A stretch of 64,000 nt of DNA, taken from Galbula dea. Its lineage: Eukaryota > Chordata > Aves > Piciformes > Galbulidae. Positions 22,528 through 37,500 of the stretch are shown one piece after another. Location of the stretch: positions 62,001 to 126,000 of the forward strand of contig VWZX01010095.1 of the NCBI GenBank assembly GCA_013399015.1. The letters are read 5' to 3'. Within the stretch, counting starts at the first letter, position 1, and each line of letters begins with the position of its first letter. The position numbers were made by a program, and so were the translations under genes. The notes beneath the pieces were generated by a model. The model did no database searches and was not told the origin of the DNA. It worked only from the letters and a program-made list of their open reading frames with translations.

Positions 22528-25500
22528 GTGAGTACAGAGGAAGAACCCTTTGCCCCAGTACCCAGCCAGAAACAATAGACTCAATTAACTTGTACTAATC
22601 TTTAAGTTGGGAACTTCCAGTGCCTACGTGGTGAGGGACAGCAGACCGAAGAGAGTAAACTTTAAGGGCAGATGAACATTGAGGAGTTGCCCTAAAGCCA
22701 GCAGACACCCAGACAAGGGGTGTCAGTGTGAAACCTGGCCTGCCTGATTTTTCTCCCAAGCTTTTTCTTCTCAGATGCAGGTGGGGACATGGGCAGCTCT
22801 CTCCATATGCCCTAGTTCTTCCCCTACAGCTGCTGCTGTTCAGCTTCCCTCATTAACCTAATAGAACTCTGAGATGGGAGGGAGAGTAACAAGAATTTCC
22901 TGTTATATCTACATAATTTTGTGGAAGAGGTGAGGGACTCAATAAGATTGTTAAAATTACTTTTAAAGTTTAAACAGATGAGGAGAAGGTATCACAGAAT
23001 GACTGTCAGAACACTTTCCTTCTTCCTTTCCTTCCTCCCTCTCCTACTTTCTTTCCCTTGGCCCAACGAAATGTAAACAACTTCTGACATGCTTTGAAAA
23101 GAGAAGTGTTTCTATTTGGCAATAATCCTGGCTGTTAAAACTCAGGTCTATTTGTTCTTATTCCAACATCAAACAACAACAAAAAAAAAGGAGATAATTT
23201 GCTCTGTGCAAGGAGAAAAAGAATAAAGCTCAGCTTCCCTGCTTGGGTCAGTTAGGAATGCAGAATTTGACACTGTTAACTCTGAGTGCTGCAGAGTTTT
23301 TATATTTGGCTTCCAATTAAACCCACTACTTTATTTTTTTTTCCACCTCCCTTGATCATTTTTGATCCAGTCCACAAAACAGAAGTTTATCTTGATGGCA
23401 TATTTTACATGTTAGAAGTAATCCTTTTTCATTTAGGTTATGTAGGAATCCAAGGCCAGGTACAACACGCTAGCTTAAAGGAGGGTGTTTGAAAAACTCA
23501 ACTAAATGACAAAGTTGCATTTGTTAAGTAGGGAATAGAGGTGAAAATGATATCAGCTGTTAGGCAACTGTGCCAGCCTGTGACCTGAGCTGTGGGTTCA
23601 GTGATCTAGTCTGGAATGGCCCTGAGAAGAACCAGTGAAATGAGAAAATATTTGACATTCTTACTGGTGGAGGGAGGGAGTGCCTCCCTGCTATGCTTAG
23701 CTGCCTCATGTCTGAGCTCTGAATTTGGCACCAAGGTACTAAAACTTACACAACAACACTGCTTTATGCAAAACATGCAGACCCTCAGCTTCTTTGACGT
23801 GTGGTTTGATGATATTCAATACATGCAGGCTCAGTTTTCTTCACTGAAATTGGCATCCTGGGGAAGGCATTGCCTTTATTGCTCAGCAGCGACCGGTTCT
23901 AATCATAAACACATACACATCCAGCAAAAAAACCCTCTGCATAAAAAAAAAAAGGCACTGAATAGTAAATTCTGAATGCATCAGGGACTTAAAGAATGTA
24001 TTTTGCATGCCTTGTTTCAGAGATTTGTTATACTACTAATCATGTGCTGGCAGATCATATGATGTAGCTTTCAGTCAGGCTGCAGAAGCCACTGCGCCAG
24101 GCTGCAGTCCTGAGTGTCTCGCATGCCTTCCGAGTTATCACACATGACAGGGAGAATTACAGCCTAGGCCTAAATTTCATATCAATTGCCCAATTCAAAG
24201 CATCTCTGTGAAAGTCAAGACAGTGGGCAGGAATAAAAAGAGTTGCTGTCTCAGTTTGAATGGCTTCTGTGTTAAGGAGCTTTAGCTGTTGGTGGTTTTC
24301 TGTAGATGAGGGGTTCTGAATTCAGATCAGTGTGGAGCTGGGGTAGAAGTTATCATGAATAAGGCACCAGGCTGGTGGGAAAAAGAAGTGTTTAAATATG
24401 GAACTGAAGTAAAACTAATTGGAAGTGTGGAGGGAATAGAAGTGTTTTATCCTGGCCATGGCTGGTCTTATATCACCACTTGGAAAAGAGAAATACTCAA
24501 GGATAAGAGGGAGGAAAATGGAATCTCTGGTCTCGGGATATCCTCTCCTTTTTTGGCAGAATCTCTGTTATTAGGTCATGTTTATCTTTTAGCAATAAGT
24601 TGTTGGTCTCTAACCAAGCTGAAGAATGTTGGCTTAGCATTTAGGACATCTTGAACTGATGCAAATGCTGCAAATGTATTGATACATGAATCCATATGCA
24701 TGTGTGTGTGCATGTATGTGTCTCAGGTGTCATTTTAGTTCTTGCATCCTCTCCTCTCCCTTCAGTGAACTTACTACTAAGCATAATGTGTACTCTTCCT
24801 TGCCCTTCACTGTGTGGATCAGTGACCAGTGGATTGTTTAACAACCTAGAAAGAATTTGCTCAAAAATGTATTGAGTAAAAATAGTGTCAAACTTCTCTA
24901 CTACTTAGTAGGCTTTGCATGCAGGATGACTTCATGGGAGAGAGTGGCATACTCCAGCCATGGCATGACCAAGCAGTTTGCTCTTGTTTACCTTTACAGA
25001 TGTAAGAAGGAAAAAGAGTTCTGGGTCATCTAGGGCCACCTTGTTTCATAATTAAATGCAGTTTGTATTTCTGGGACATATTTTCCTGTCTTTACTTTGG
25101 TAAACAGAACTATAATGAGATCTAATAGCTACATGCTGAAATGGTGTTTATTTAGATGAGAGATGAATGGTGAACAATAAGGATAACTAAGCATTAGAAA
25201 AATGAATAAGCCAGGTTCTACATCACATTATTACATTAAGACTTGGGTTTTTTTCCCTGGAGCTTTGGGTGTTAGGAATAATTGGACAAAACTTGATGGT
25301 TTGTGGTGTTATGATATCTGTAACAACACACAGGCATTCAAATCTATGAACTTAGTTTGATTCAGTGAAGTGCCTAAGCTTTAAGTGCTTCAATTTTCAC
25401 CATTTTGTGTGGGGGGAGATTTACATGGTAAAGTTCTTCTTGTCTTTAACTTCCTCTCAACAGCTCCATTTTATTTTATTGAATGTCCCCAGTTCTCAGG

Positions 25501-28500
25501 TTTGGTGATCATGTCCCTGCTGAAGTGTGCCATCACCTCTACCACCATGCCGTTCACCTTGAAATCTCACTCCTCTTGTCAGTTTGGTTGTTTCCTTACC
25601 TTTTCTGCTGCCTATGTATGAGTATCCTTTCAATTCAGTTACAAACTGGTAGAAGGAAAGCTTTAAAACAAGCTTGCAGTCCTATTTTGAACGAGGCTGC
25701 TTTGGTGGGGGTGCCCTGGAGACTGGGACAGCTTTTGAAGGAAAGACCTATTGCAGCCAGCAGATCCAGGTGTGTTTGCTAGTCCCTTCTCTGCCAGGCT
25801 GCTCTCAATGCTTCTGCCTATGTTTGGTGTCCACAGAGCCCATAGATTCCTCTGAGACCAGCTTTAGCTGCAGGTACACTGCAGGGAGCAGCTCTGTGAG
25901 TGCAGTGGAGGGCAGAGAGCAGCATTTCAGAGCCTTCCCTCTCTTCTGCTACTTGTTCAGAGCAGTGTCAGCATCACCATTATCCCTCCTGCTGTCTATG
26001 TGTGGCCTGGGTTATTCTTTGCTACCAAAAATACCTTGGTTTGCTTTTACAAGGCTGGTTCTCATCTCCTAACAAGTTGGACCAATCCATTGGAGACATC
26101 CAAACAGTGCCAGTGGTGAACAAACAGTTTCATTTCCTTTCCCTGCAGCTTTCACCTTTGGGAACAGCAGTCTTTGCACAGATATTGGCAGCTATCTCTG
26201 CAGTTGTGAAGTTTTAAAGAGCTGTTATGCTCCAGAAGGAGTAAATGAACTGTTCCCTAATGCCAGGCACAGCACATCTTCAGCAGTTCAGGCTTTTTTT
26301 GGCTGCTAAGCATTTGCAGTGCATATGCATAAATAAGATAGTCATGGTGATTTCTAGGCTAAGTTACCTTGAAATTGCTGTTCTGGAAATATAAACAAGT
26401 CCCTGGCTGTGGTGGTTTTATTTTAGTTTGGATGTGTGGGATGTGTGGGCATGGTCCTGCTGCCAGCCTGCTTTGGTACACTCTGGGGTGGTGAACACCA
26501 CCTGAAGGTTTGCTTCAGTTTCAATCCATAAAGACACTGATGTGAATTCAAGGGTTAATATTCTGAAAGTTGTTTTTTGAAATGAAAGGTGAAAGTTGTT
26601 TAAATCCACTCCACAATTTCCAGCATCTCAGGGTTGACTGAAGGCCTTCTCTGAAGTGTGGTGATTCCCAGAAGCTTTTGCTTCTTAGGATGAGGGATGG
26701 TGGCAAGAAGTAAAGCTCATTGTGAAACCAGGCACTAGGCTGCTTTCAGCAATTTTTATCTTGCTCTGTGTTTCAGGTACTGTGGGTGAGGTGGTGGAAA
26801 TTTTCTGGGGTTTAGCACTTTCTTAACAGTTTTTATTACTTTACCAGAGGTGACAGTGGCTAGTGAAAATTGTAGAGCTCTGTACAAGTTATGCTGGCAA
26901 ACTTTTGGGGGTTTTTTTTTTGAGTGCATTTTTATGAGCTGTAGAAGTTGAGCTGTTGTTTGGTTCAAGCCCAGGAAATGTTGCCTTTCCCTGATGCAGA
27001 GGTGCCACTGAGATTAGAAACAATGTGCAGGCAGGTGCCACTCAGCCTGGGAGTCCTTCCCTTACCAAGGGAAATCTTGTTGCTTTGGCACGTTGGTCTC
27101 ACTGGGTTGACTTCGAGCTGGGGTAGGATTCATGTGTTAACAGTTAGACATCTTGTGCTGAACCATCTGAGTGTAAACTGCTCACCAAGGTGTTGAGGAG
27201 AGATGAAATAACTCCACAGTGAAGCTAAGGTGAACACTCTTAAACACCTATCCTTGCTGAGAAGATACCTTCTAGGTATGTCTTCTGAGTCTCTGACTAC
27301 AATGAGACCCTAATCTTAGCTACATCCATTTAAGGTTTTGAAGCCTGAAGTAGGACTGATGACTCCTAACCTAAAGCACAGCATCAGTGGGCAAAGACCA
27401 TCACATTCATGGAGTTTGATGCCAGATGCAAGTGGCTTCACAAGGGCTGCAGTGAAGGACAGTGTGCCAGGTCAAACAAACATCTCACAAGTTTCTGAAG
27501 AAGCAAACCCCATCTTCCCCAGTCCCTCTTGCCATAAAGCAGATGCTGATGGTCAAGGCTGCCTGCAAGGTAGCACTGAATTCCTAATGGTTAGTTACTG
27601 CCTAAGCCATTGGGTGGCTGAGAAGCTAAGGCCAGCTTCTGACACCTTCAAGACATCCAACAGTGCCTGCTTTCATGAGTAATACTGCTAGATGAAAAGG
27701 TTTTGGGCACCTCAGTGGTTAAGAGAGGTGTTTGTTCACATATGGAAGAACCTTGGGGAAAAAAAACCAGTCCTCCCAGATCCTTAGACACAGTATTTAG
27801 CTCTCCAGGCACAAAGCAAGCACTGGAGATGCCTTTTTTTCACAGTGTAAATGAAATAGAAGTCAAGCTGTTATGCAAATGACAGAAAACTAAAAGTCTG
27901 TGGTTTACAAACCACCTCTTTTTCCACTCAAAGTTGCATAATGTGTTTATGCTAAGTATGTTCATATCTTAATTGCAACTGATGGGGGAAAAGACCACTT
28001 CAGAAAGGGTTTAGGTATTTTATTCAGCCAGCAGCTCCATGCTTTCTCTTTCTTTGAAGTCACTGATAATGGAAAGGGGAGAGCTCTGTCCTCCTGAATA
28101 AAGCTGCTTTGACAGGCACAGAGGCTTTTCTGTGCAGTGAAAAACCTAGGTGCCTGAAAAAGCTGCTGGAAGCAGGTAGAGGAATCAGGGCCACTACTAG
28201 CCAGAAGATTGCATCATAGGAACCCTTTATTCCTCTAATAACTTCAGTTGTTTGTGCTGAATGGTTTTGTGCTGCAGATTAATAATATAGGTCATGTTCT
28301 ATGACATGTCCCACCTACCTCAGAGATCTGTGTCCCAATCAGTTTAAGACTCAAGTTTAGCTGTTCTTACATTGCCTACATCTCATCTGCAGTGCAAGCA
28401 TCTCAAGCAAGTTGCAGAGGAAGGCCCAAGTATGACTGAAATACAATGTAGATGGAAGCCCAATTGTTTCTGTTGCTGCTTGCCTTACTGCTAAGCTTCT

Positions 28501-31500
28501 CATCAGCCCCTGACTCTTCTCTGAAGGCACCTTCTTGCAGATGGAAAAAACAAAAAAGAATGCTCAACAAGGAGATTATTGAATAGCACATGACTTAGCC
28601 ATGCATCTGATTAGCCCACTGCTAGCAATCATAAGACATTTTAATAAAGCATAGCCATAAGGAATTGTCAGTATGACCTTAGATTTCCCAGAACTGGTCA
28701 TGACAATGGTTGCTTCATCAATGGGACACTGTGTGTGCTTCAAATGAAAGGAAACCTAACATGAATTTGGGGAAGACAGATATCCCCTTTTTGCATCTGT
28801 GTCATGTGAATGACTTCCTCCTTTCTCAAAGGCCAGTGCATAAAGGCAAAGAGAAACATCACAAACAGATGGTGCTGATGCCATAAGTGCATTCAGTGCT
28901 ATTTCCACTAAATAAAACTGCATCCTCTAGAAGCCCAGCAATCAGCATCCCTCAGTTTTCAACCCAGCCTTCTATTTGGCAGCACAATTTATCATAAAAC
29001 CTCCACAGGTAACCTTCCTAGGGTCAGAGGCAGACTGCCAATCTTCTTCTCTCCCTAACCTACTCAAAATGTGGCACATTGAGAAAATAAGGCTAGAAAC
29101 AGGCTTCCAGTGAATGTTGTCTATTTTCATAGCACCTCTTCTCAGCTATGGAAGCATATGTTTAAACACAACAGTTTTCTTGCTGGAAGACTGCTGTTGT
29201 TTTGAGGTGTTCCAGGAAGTTATGATTCTTCTTTTGGATCACAGCTCACCAGTAGACATCAATGGAAATACTATATTTTCAGTTCCAGAGAAATTCTGTG
29301 TACTCTATTTCCATTCCTGGAAACATTTCTTTAATGGTTCCTATGAAATCAGTATCTAGATGAGCCAACACAGAGCTGATCAACACACTCCATCCTGTCA
29401 TTGTGTCTTAATCACATCAGATGATAGAGATTTGACCCATGTTAAACACATCAAATGATAGATATTTGCAAGTGTCCATGTTCCAATATAGTAACCTATT
29501 GTTAGCTCACAAAACCACTGTAAATAACTTCCCAGAACACACTTTGAATGCAGCAAATAAAACCATAAGGTTTCTGAACAGACCTAGTGTGAAACATCTC
29601 CCTCCCAGATCCTTACACTGCAGAAGTACAGCTCTTCATATTGCTACTGCTGGGCTGTTTCTTAGAACACTTTCCATATTTGTAAGGCTTTAAATTCACC
29701 TTTCTCACCTCTATCTTTTAGTTTGCCAGTGAAACTAAAGTTATAATGAGTGCAGTGCCTAATATGGCCCCAGAGCTTAGTTATCTAACTGTTGGTCATT
29801 ATCACTTGCATGAGAACATGCAAGATCCTCTTCAGGCATGAGCAGGTCCATTGTGTTCCCCACAAGATGCCAAAGTATCAAGGAGCTTCCAATCTGGTCC
29901 CTAGGTTTTTTGACTCTTATTTAAAGTCCTGCAACATATACTGAGACCCTTGGTACTGTCCAAGACCTGGGAATCTAGCAAGACTCTAAGCTGAAGTTCA
30001 AGCTTGTCAAAGTTCTTGAATTTGCTTTGAAACTCCTTTTTCATGCTGTACTTTCTTGCTTTTTCATACCAATGGGTCAAGCATTGTACTTAGCACTCTT
30101 TAGACAAAGAAATAGCTTTCCAAAGACCTACAAGACAAAGGCTTACCTTTATTCTCTTAGAAGACTTGCTATGTGAAATAGACTGGAAGCAGTGATTTTT
30201 ACAAGGTGGTCTTTCTTTTCCCCCCCCTCCTACTTTCTTCACCACAGGTCAAGAAAGATTTGGAAACATGACCAGGGTATATTACAGAGAGGCCATGGGA
30301 GCCTTTATTGTCTTTGATGTTACAAGACCTGCAACTTTTGAAGCAGTGACCAAGTGGAAAGAGGATTTGGACTCTAAATTGGTTCTTCCAAATGGCAAAC
30401 CTGTACCAACAGTGCTCTTAGCAAACAAATGTGACCAGGGAATAGATGTTCTTATGAACAATGGCATCAAGATGGATCAGTTCTGCAAAGAGAATGGCTT
30501 CGTGGGCTGGTTTGAAACCTCAGCCAAGGTAATGTTGTTTCTGGTTCCTCTTCAATGTTTCTGCAAGTAGAAATAGGTCTCTAAAATGATTTACTTCTGC
30601 AAGTAGAAATAGGTCTCTAAAATGATTTACACTGCCTTGCAGTGCTCCTGTCTTGGTGGGAATAATTAAGGGTGAATTTGTAAATGACTAGATTTCTATT
30701 TATTTGAAGTCTTTTATTGCACAGTAAAGCATCTGCAAGGTTCTGAAATGCAGCTGCTCTGACAGGATAGGCCAGCAGGAAAGTACATGACAGAGCAACA
30801 ACTTACTGCACAGTAGCCTGGGGGAAAGTTGACCTTTGGCAAGGCACCAAAGCTGCCCCTTCTGAGTGGCATGAGGATGTTTTTCATCACTCTTAACAGT
30901 GAATGTTATCTCTAAATATTTATATAATCACTTTGCCTGAAAAATGCTGATTTCAGACACTAGCTCTGCTGTGTCAGATTCCAGGACAAAGTCATTCATA
31001 GTGCTGGTGTGATGCTTGCTGTTGTAAGCTCTCAGTCTCAAAAGCATTGTCAAAAACAATCACATATCTGGAGAGGAAGAAAAGACCAGTGGTCAAAGTG
31101 CTGAGTAAGCTGCTGTGAGCTTCAGTTCCTTACCAGATTTCCTGGGTGCCTACATGAAAACTCTGATAAAAATCAGAAAGGGCACTGAGGCTTTCAGAGT
31201 ATAAAGGCCCCTGGTCCAGTGGTCCTGGATATCCATTTGAGAAGGCAACTCAGAAACCCAAGGAGTCCTCAGGTCACCAGTGCAATTATACAGGAACAGA
31301 AAGGAATTTACCTACAAGCAGGCTTGTCCTCAGAAGCCACTGTGAAGGGAGCAGTCAGAGTTGAGGACATATGACACTTATCTGATTGTGCTTCACTGCT
31401 ATAGACTAAAGGCTGAGATCTGTTATCCTGCAATCCTCACATCTTATTTCCCCCCAGAATGGGAGAATCCTGACTTTAAAATGACATAAAGGAGAGTAAT

Positions 31501-34500
31501 TCTGCTAAAGATGCTAGAATCACAACATTTAGGCTAAGTTAGATCAGAATCATTTCCCTACTTGTTCCAAGACCTGAACTAAAACTTAGGTGTTTTTTTC
31601 TAAGCAGAAGTTACCATTACAGCTATTTAAAACCCTGGATGTTGTATGTGCCTGCTATTCTTTCAGCCCAGATCTCATTAAATAATTGAACTCTGCTCTT
31701 AGGAGAAAAGAAGAAACCAAACCCTAACTATGTTTGCTATGGAGAACAGAAATTTCTCTGAAGCAGAATAGCACTGGCAGAGAAGTCATCAAACTGCAGC
31801 TAGCAGTTTTAGCAGTTCAAATAAGCAATAATTCTTTTCTTGGTATCCTAGAATAATTAGATCTCCAGAGGTTTTCTAGAGACATGCTTGGAAATGTTAT
31901 TGCCTTAAGAGCAAAGTGAATATGATTTATGCATTTTGGAAAAAAACCAAAGGTGATTATTTATAAAAATACATCTTTTTAGTTCTGGGGCTGCCTTGCA
32001 GGAAGTAGTATGGTAGAGATGTACCCAGCATATTTCAAGCTGTCAATGCTTTGAAAGTTTTGTCTGCAGCATTGGCAGATTACACCAAAAAACAACATTA
32101 TTGTTCCCTAGTGCAGTTTTTCTTCAGGTAACAACTTCAGTAGAAAACGTTTGAGCCACTGGATGCATTCTCAGGCCTTAGATTGGATTCTTACATTAAT
32201 CTAAAGAAAATACTCAGCCTGTTCCAGTCTCCTACCTCCTGCAAGGATAGAATTTGTTCTGGCAGTTTGCTGTGCAAGAAAGGCAGCAGCACGATGGAGT
32301 GTGGTCACAGGTTATACATCTCACCCTATATCTGCTGGAGTGCCTGGTCTCTCTTATATATGTGTATTTAGCTTGCTCATATTGATCACAGGCTGAAAGG
32401 CACCTTCCCCAAACCCTTAATAGTAATTTCTGTAACAAGTTTAATGGGCAAAACTCTTGTGAAAGAGTCGTTTTTTTAAAGGAGGGCAATTTCTCCTTCC
32501 TGCCACACATTTAATTGTTGAGTATGTGGCCAGGGCAGCTGAGAGCCCCACTCACATTTCCAAGCCTTTCAGCTGTTTTCACCACCATTCCTTGTTCAAA
32601 GAAGCAAGCTTTGGACTTGCATTAGCAAGGCAGCTATTTCAAGCTTATTTTCACTTTATGAAACAGAGGAAGCTCCAGCTAAACAGGAGAAGAAACTTCT
32701 TTCTTTTGAAGGTGATGGAGCCCTGGCCCAGGCTGCCCAGGGAGGTGCTGGGGTCTCCATCTCTGGAGGTTAATTCAGATTATCCTACAGGTATTAAAGC
32801 TGTCCTGTAGCTCTCTGGATCACTTTTATGAAATACATTATTTAGTGCTGGCCAAAAGCTGTAAATTCAGAGAATCATGAAGCTGTTGAGTTTGGAAGGT
32901 CATGGAGTCAAAGAATTTTGTTGCAGAATATTCAACCATCTCTAAGAGTTTAGTCACAGAACTTGCCTTGTGCTCAGGGTTACATCCATCAATTTCACCT
33001 TCATGCACCTGGAGGGTTTTTAACTTCTATGGCTGTGCTTTCCTAGAAACATATCTGCAGCAGTGTGGCCCAACACCTTCATGGGACTGTGCTGGGAGTG
33101 GTTTCCAAGGGAGCATGTGAAGCCATTCCCCTCAGGCTGCTTGCTCCAGGAGAGTGCAGGTTAAAATATCTTGAAAGCCATTTCCCTGTTCCTGCATTTT
33201 AGTGCATTATAGAAATAGAATGTGGCAGCTAGGTGATTCTCATGATGTTCCCATCTAGCACCTGAATAGGATTTGTAGGTTCTTACCTAAGGGAAGCTGA
33301 TTTCCTTCAACTCCAGTAGCAAGGTCATGTCTCTAAGCAGTGCTGGCTTAGACCTCACCCAGTGCTCATGGTAGGTAGCTGTGCCTGCCTACCTGTTGTT
33401 CTTCACTCTGACTTTCCAGCTAAGATGCAGAAGCATCAGATTCAGTCAGAGGAAGAAACTACCCACGTGGAGACAGGGAGCAGTTTTATATCAGAAAACA
33501 ACCAGGCAGACAAATCTCAGATATCTGCATGGCAAAGAAAGAAAAGTTTCACCTGGGAGTGAGATAGTCTCATAAAACTAGCAAAGGCCTTTTTTTTCTT
33601 CTGCAAAGAGCTAAAAGCCAGTCTACTCTGAGGGGATTTATTTCATGTATTAAAATGGAATGCTCTAAATGTTCATGTTCTGCATCTGTATGAGATGACA
33701 GATAAGGTGGAAGACAGTTCAGAATGCAAAGAAGCTTGCTGAACTTGTGTACTGCTTTGAGATACAATCAATAATTTATTTTCCCTTCAGTTGATTGTTG
33801 CATTACAAGGCTACAACATTATTTCCCATAGCAATAGGTTCAAAGGTTTTCAATCACACAGCTTTCCTTCCCTGCCCTGAGTTGCCTTCCTTTCCATAAA
33901 AGTGCCCTTTCAAAAGGCACATATGAAGGTGATCAATCTACAAAGCAAACTCTGGTTTTATTTGTGTCTTCCAGTGTTCCTCTTTGGCTTCCAGAGATTC
34001 CTCAGAGTTATTTTCTCTGCCTTGCTTTGTTTGGTAGTAGAACACAGAGTAGCATGTGCTGATCTTCCCTTTGAGTTCCTTCTTGATGAGGTCAAGAGAA
34101 AGACCAACTCAAGTGGTCAGACATCATCACCATAGCTGGGCTAAGTCTTTGCTCTGGCAGACACTGGCAGGTTGATGGGAGGCTGGGACTGGCTTCACAA
34201 CTTAGTCCTTGCATCACTGGCTGTGTCTTTCAGGTGCTGGGGCTTAGAGGCACAAAAGTGATAGCAATGGATTAGGCACCCCAGGGGAGGGGGCAAGGGG
34301 AAAGCTAACATGCTAAGTCAGGATGTTAATGTCAGATGCAGAGCAGAAGCAGGAAGGGAGAAGTGGTAGCAAAAGAAAAAAGCACCATAATTTGGGTAAG
34401 ATCCTTTCCTTCCTCTCTGATCTTGCACTGAAACCTCCCACATAAGGCTTGGGAAAGAAAGGTGTTATGTTCCTACCTATCAGGAGAAGGCATTTCAATA

Positions 34501-37500
34501 TAGAGACTAGTAAAAGGCACCATTTCTCTCTGTTGTCTCAACTATATTTTCTTTCTGTTTTTGGAACAGAATTAATTCTACTTTTTAGGCATCACTGGGG
34601 CTGTTTCAGTGCAATTGCTTGGTGTCTGTGCTTATTCTTTGTGTCTTACAGTCTGACTGTTGGTTTCATTGTATTTGTTGGGTGTTTTTTCCCCTACTCC
34701 TTTTCCTCTCTCCTTCCTTAGATTGCCTTTCAACACCTCCTGCTCTCTAAAATTACCAGGTCTCTGGGTGTCTGTGTTGGGATAGCAGATCACCTTCTCT
34801 GTCTGCTGCTGCTGCTCTGCTGCCTAGCAGAATATTGGTTTTGCTCTTGCAGTACACACTGGAGGAAGAGAAGTGCAGAGATCAATATTTCATTAGGCAA
34901 ACCAGAACACAGCAATGTCTGATCCACAGACCTAGCACATGGAGTAGACCCCCATAGGCTTAGGGTTGTAACAAAAGGCAGTGGTAGCATCAGAAGGGAA
35001 GAGGTCAAGGCATAGAGCTAGGACAGCAGGATTGGCTTTGTTGGCATGAGCACAGGCTTCTTGCAATGACTAACTGAAAGGGTCACTTCTCATCTCTGCC
35101 ATGTGCCACTTGTCACCTGAACCAGGGCAGAAGGCTGGAGCTAGACACAAGCTCAAAACCAGTTCTGCTGTCTGCTGGAGTCTGTACCCCAGCAAAACAT
35201 TGATCCACACAGCTTAGGCAGCTCATAGAAAAGTGCAGGATGAGAAAATGCCTCTCTGACCCAACACACACTGGGGGCTGGGACAGGACAGATTGTTCCT
35301 TTCATACACAACAAAAGGCAGAAATCTAATTGCCTTAGATAGCAAACCCTCACAAACCAGCACATTTTGCTGGAAAAGAGCTCAGTCACACAACCTTCAG
35401 CAGGTGCATCTGAAGGGATGGTGCCCTCCCAGAGAGGAAGGATGGGCTGAAAGCAGAAGCCTGTTTAGATGGAATAGCCTGAGCTGGGAATGATCTCTGC
35501 CTGTATCTAATCCCACTTCAGAGATATTCAGTAGCTCTGAGCAGATAAGGAAGCAGCAAACTCAATCTAGAATGGAATTAGCCATGTAATGAAGAATCTG
35601 GGTCAAATAATTGGGTTAGCAAGGAGAAAGAGCAATGCAGAAAAAGAGAAGCTTTTAATTTTCACATTCCCAGAGCTAAATATTTTGACTCATTATATCA
35701 AAACAATACTGGCATGTTCATATTTGGCTTTCTTCACCAAAAAAAAAAGCTAGAAAGCTATCAAAAGAGGTTTGATAATCCAATTTCACTTTGGTCTGGG
35801 TTCTGGCTGAAGGAAATCAGCATTGGTTTTTTTTCCTTCTGAAATTTTAGGCTCAGGTCTGGCACATAGACTTCCACCCATCAGCAGTGGGGATGAGGGA
35901 TGGCCACCTGTGCCTGCTTTATGCTTTTGTGGGCTTGGGTTCTTTCTCCCTTTCCCACTCTCATAACACAGATACCTTGAGCCTCTGAACAAAGAGGGTT
36001 TCTGTTCATACAGCTGAACATGAATCAATTTGGGTGCCATCTCAGACAGTTCCTAGGACATTGTTGAAAATATGCATGCTCCCATCCCAAGAGAGAAGCA
36101 GCAAGTGGGTGTATGAAATGCTTACCAGCCTGTGGAGAAAGCAAAACACCAAGCAAAATCGTTGTAGTTTAACAATAACAAATAGAAAACATTTTTATTT
36201 AACAATCCTGTTTTGTCTTCAGCTTTCCAAGCAGCACTGAGAGACATTTTTCATTGTCTCTAATAAAACTTGACAGTGTTCTGCAAAGAGACTTCTGGTG
36301 TGTGCTTGAGGAATTTGCATGTCTGGTCTGAGGGAGCCATGTGACAACAGGAACATTTTAACACCTTGGTACAGAGCTGGTTCCCAGCTCTGCCATACTT
36401 TCTAGGGGTCAGTATGTAAATGACTTCTCTCAAGATTGGATTTTTTACAGCCAGCTGATATTCTTTCCAGGTCAAAGATCAAATATTTCAGTTGGCTTGT
36501 TGTCCTGGCTGGAGCTAGAACAGAACTGATTCTGTGGAGCTGAAGAACCTGTGAGATCTTGGCACTAATTCACATTTTCAGTTCTGTCTCTAGATTTCAG
36601 CTCTTCATTGTGGTTCAAAGGGGTGGTCAGTGGAGTCTGTGGAGCTTTGCCACTGTTGTCAAGGGGATTAGAAATCAGCCTCACAGAATCCATAACTCCA
36701 GCTTTTTGATCTTCATATCTTTCTGTCTCCATCTCTCCTGAAACACACACACACACACACACATATACTTTGGTTTCTTTGAAACCTAAGCTTCACACTT
36801 AAATATCTCCTCTGACTGGTTTGGAACAGACACATCCCAAAAAAACCTCAAAATGAAGTTTCAGATGTTAAATTTTAGAGGTTATATTAGTAATGATGCT
36901 GAGTTGATGCTGAGTGGTTGCTGGCGGTAGGTAGGCTTCATGGCACTGTGTGCATGGATGTTTATAGCCTCAGTACCACAGGCTCCAGATCCAGATTAGA
37001 AACCTGGATAATCTTAGACTGAAAGGAAAACCAAGCAAGAGGACTCTGTGCATGTGAATAAGGATATGCATGCAGCTATGCATTTCTGTTTCTATGTGTG
37101 TGGGGGTGTGGCAACAATTTCCCAATAGATTGAAGCTACAGTGAGGTTTCTATCTCTTGTGATAGATAATAAGTCATCAATGCCAATGCCTAGATTAGAA
37201 GAGTGTCTTTTATGCCAGAGAGCCTGGCTTTTCACTCCAAACATATTGGTGGCTATCACTGAGAGAAAATCCTTACTCAGGATTGCTGCTTATTTTTCTG
37301 TGTTGTGCTGAGCTGTGTTTCCCTGATCAAGCTGCTTCAGCTTTGCTTGCTCTACACCCAGAGGAAGGAAGGGTTGCTGCAAGTTAAACCTGCTGCTGAA
37401 GTAAGGCCCATGGAGAACAAGAAGGGTGTTTTGCCTTTTTCTCTACAGCCCTAGAGTGAGGATTTCTGTCTTACAAATGAGACTGATGGTGACACATCTC

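Noticed and set aside
25674..26072. 132-codon open frame in RAB38 intron 1
   Set aside because: Cys/Ser/Leu-rich random-looking translation and no known similarity.
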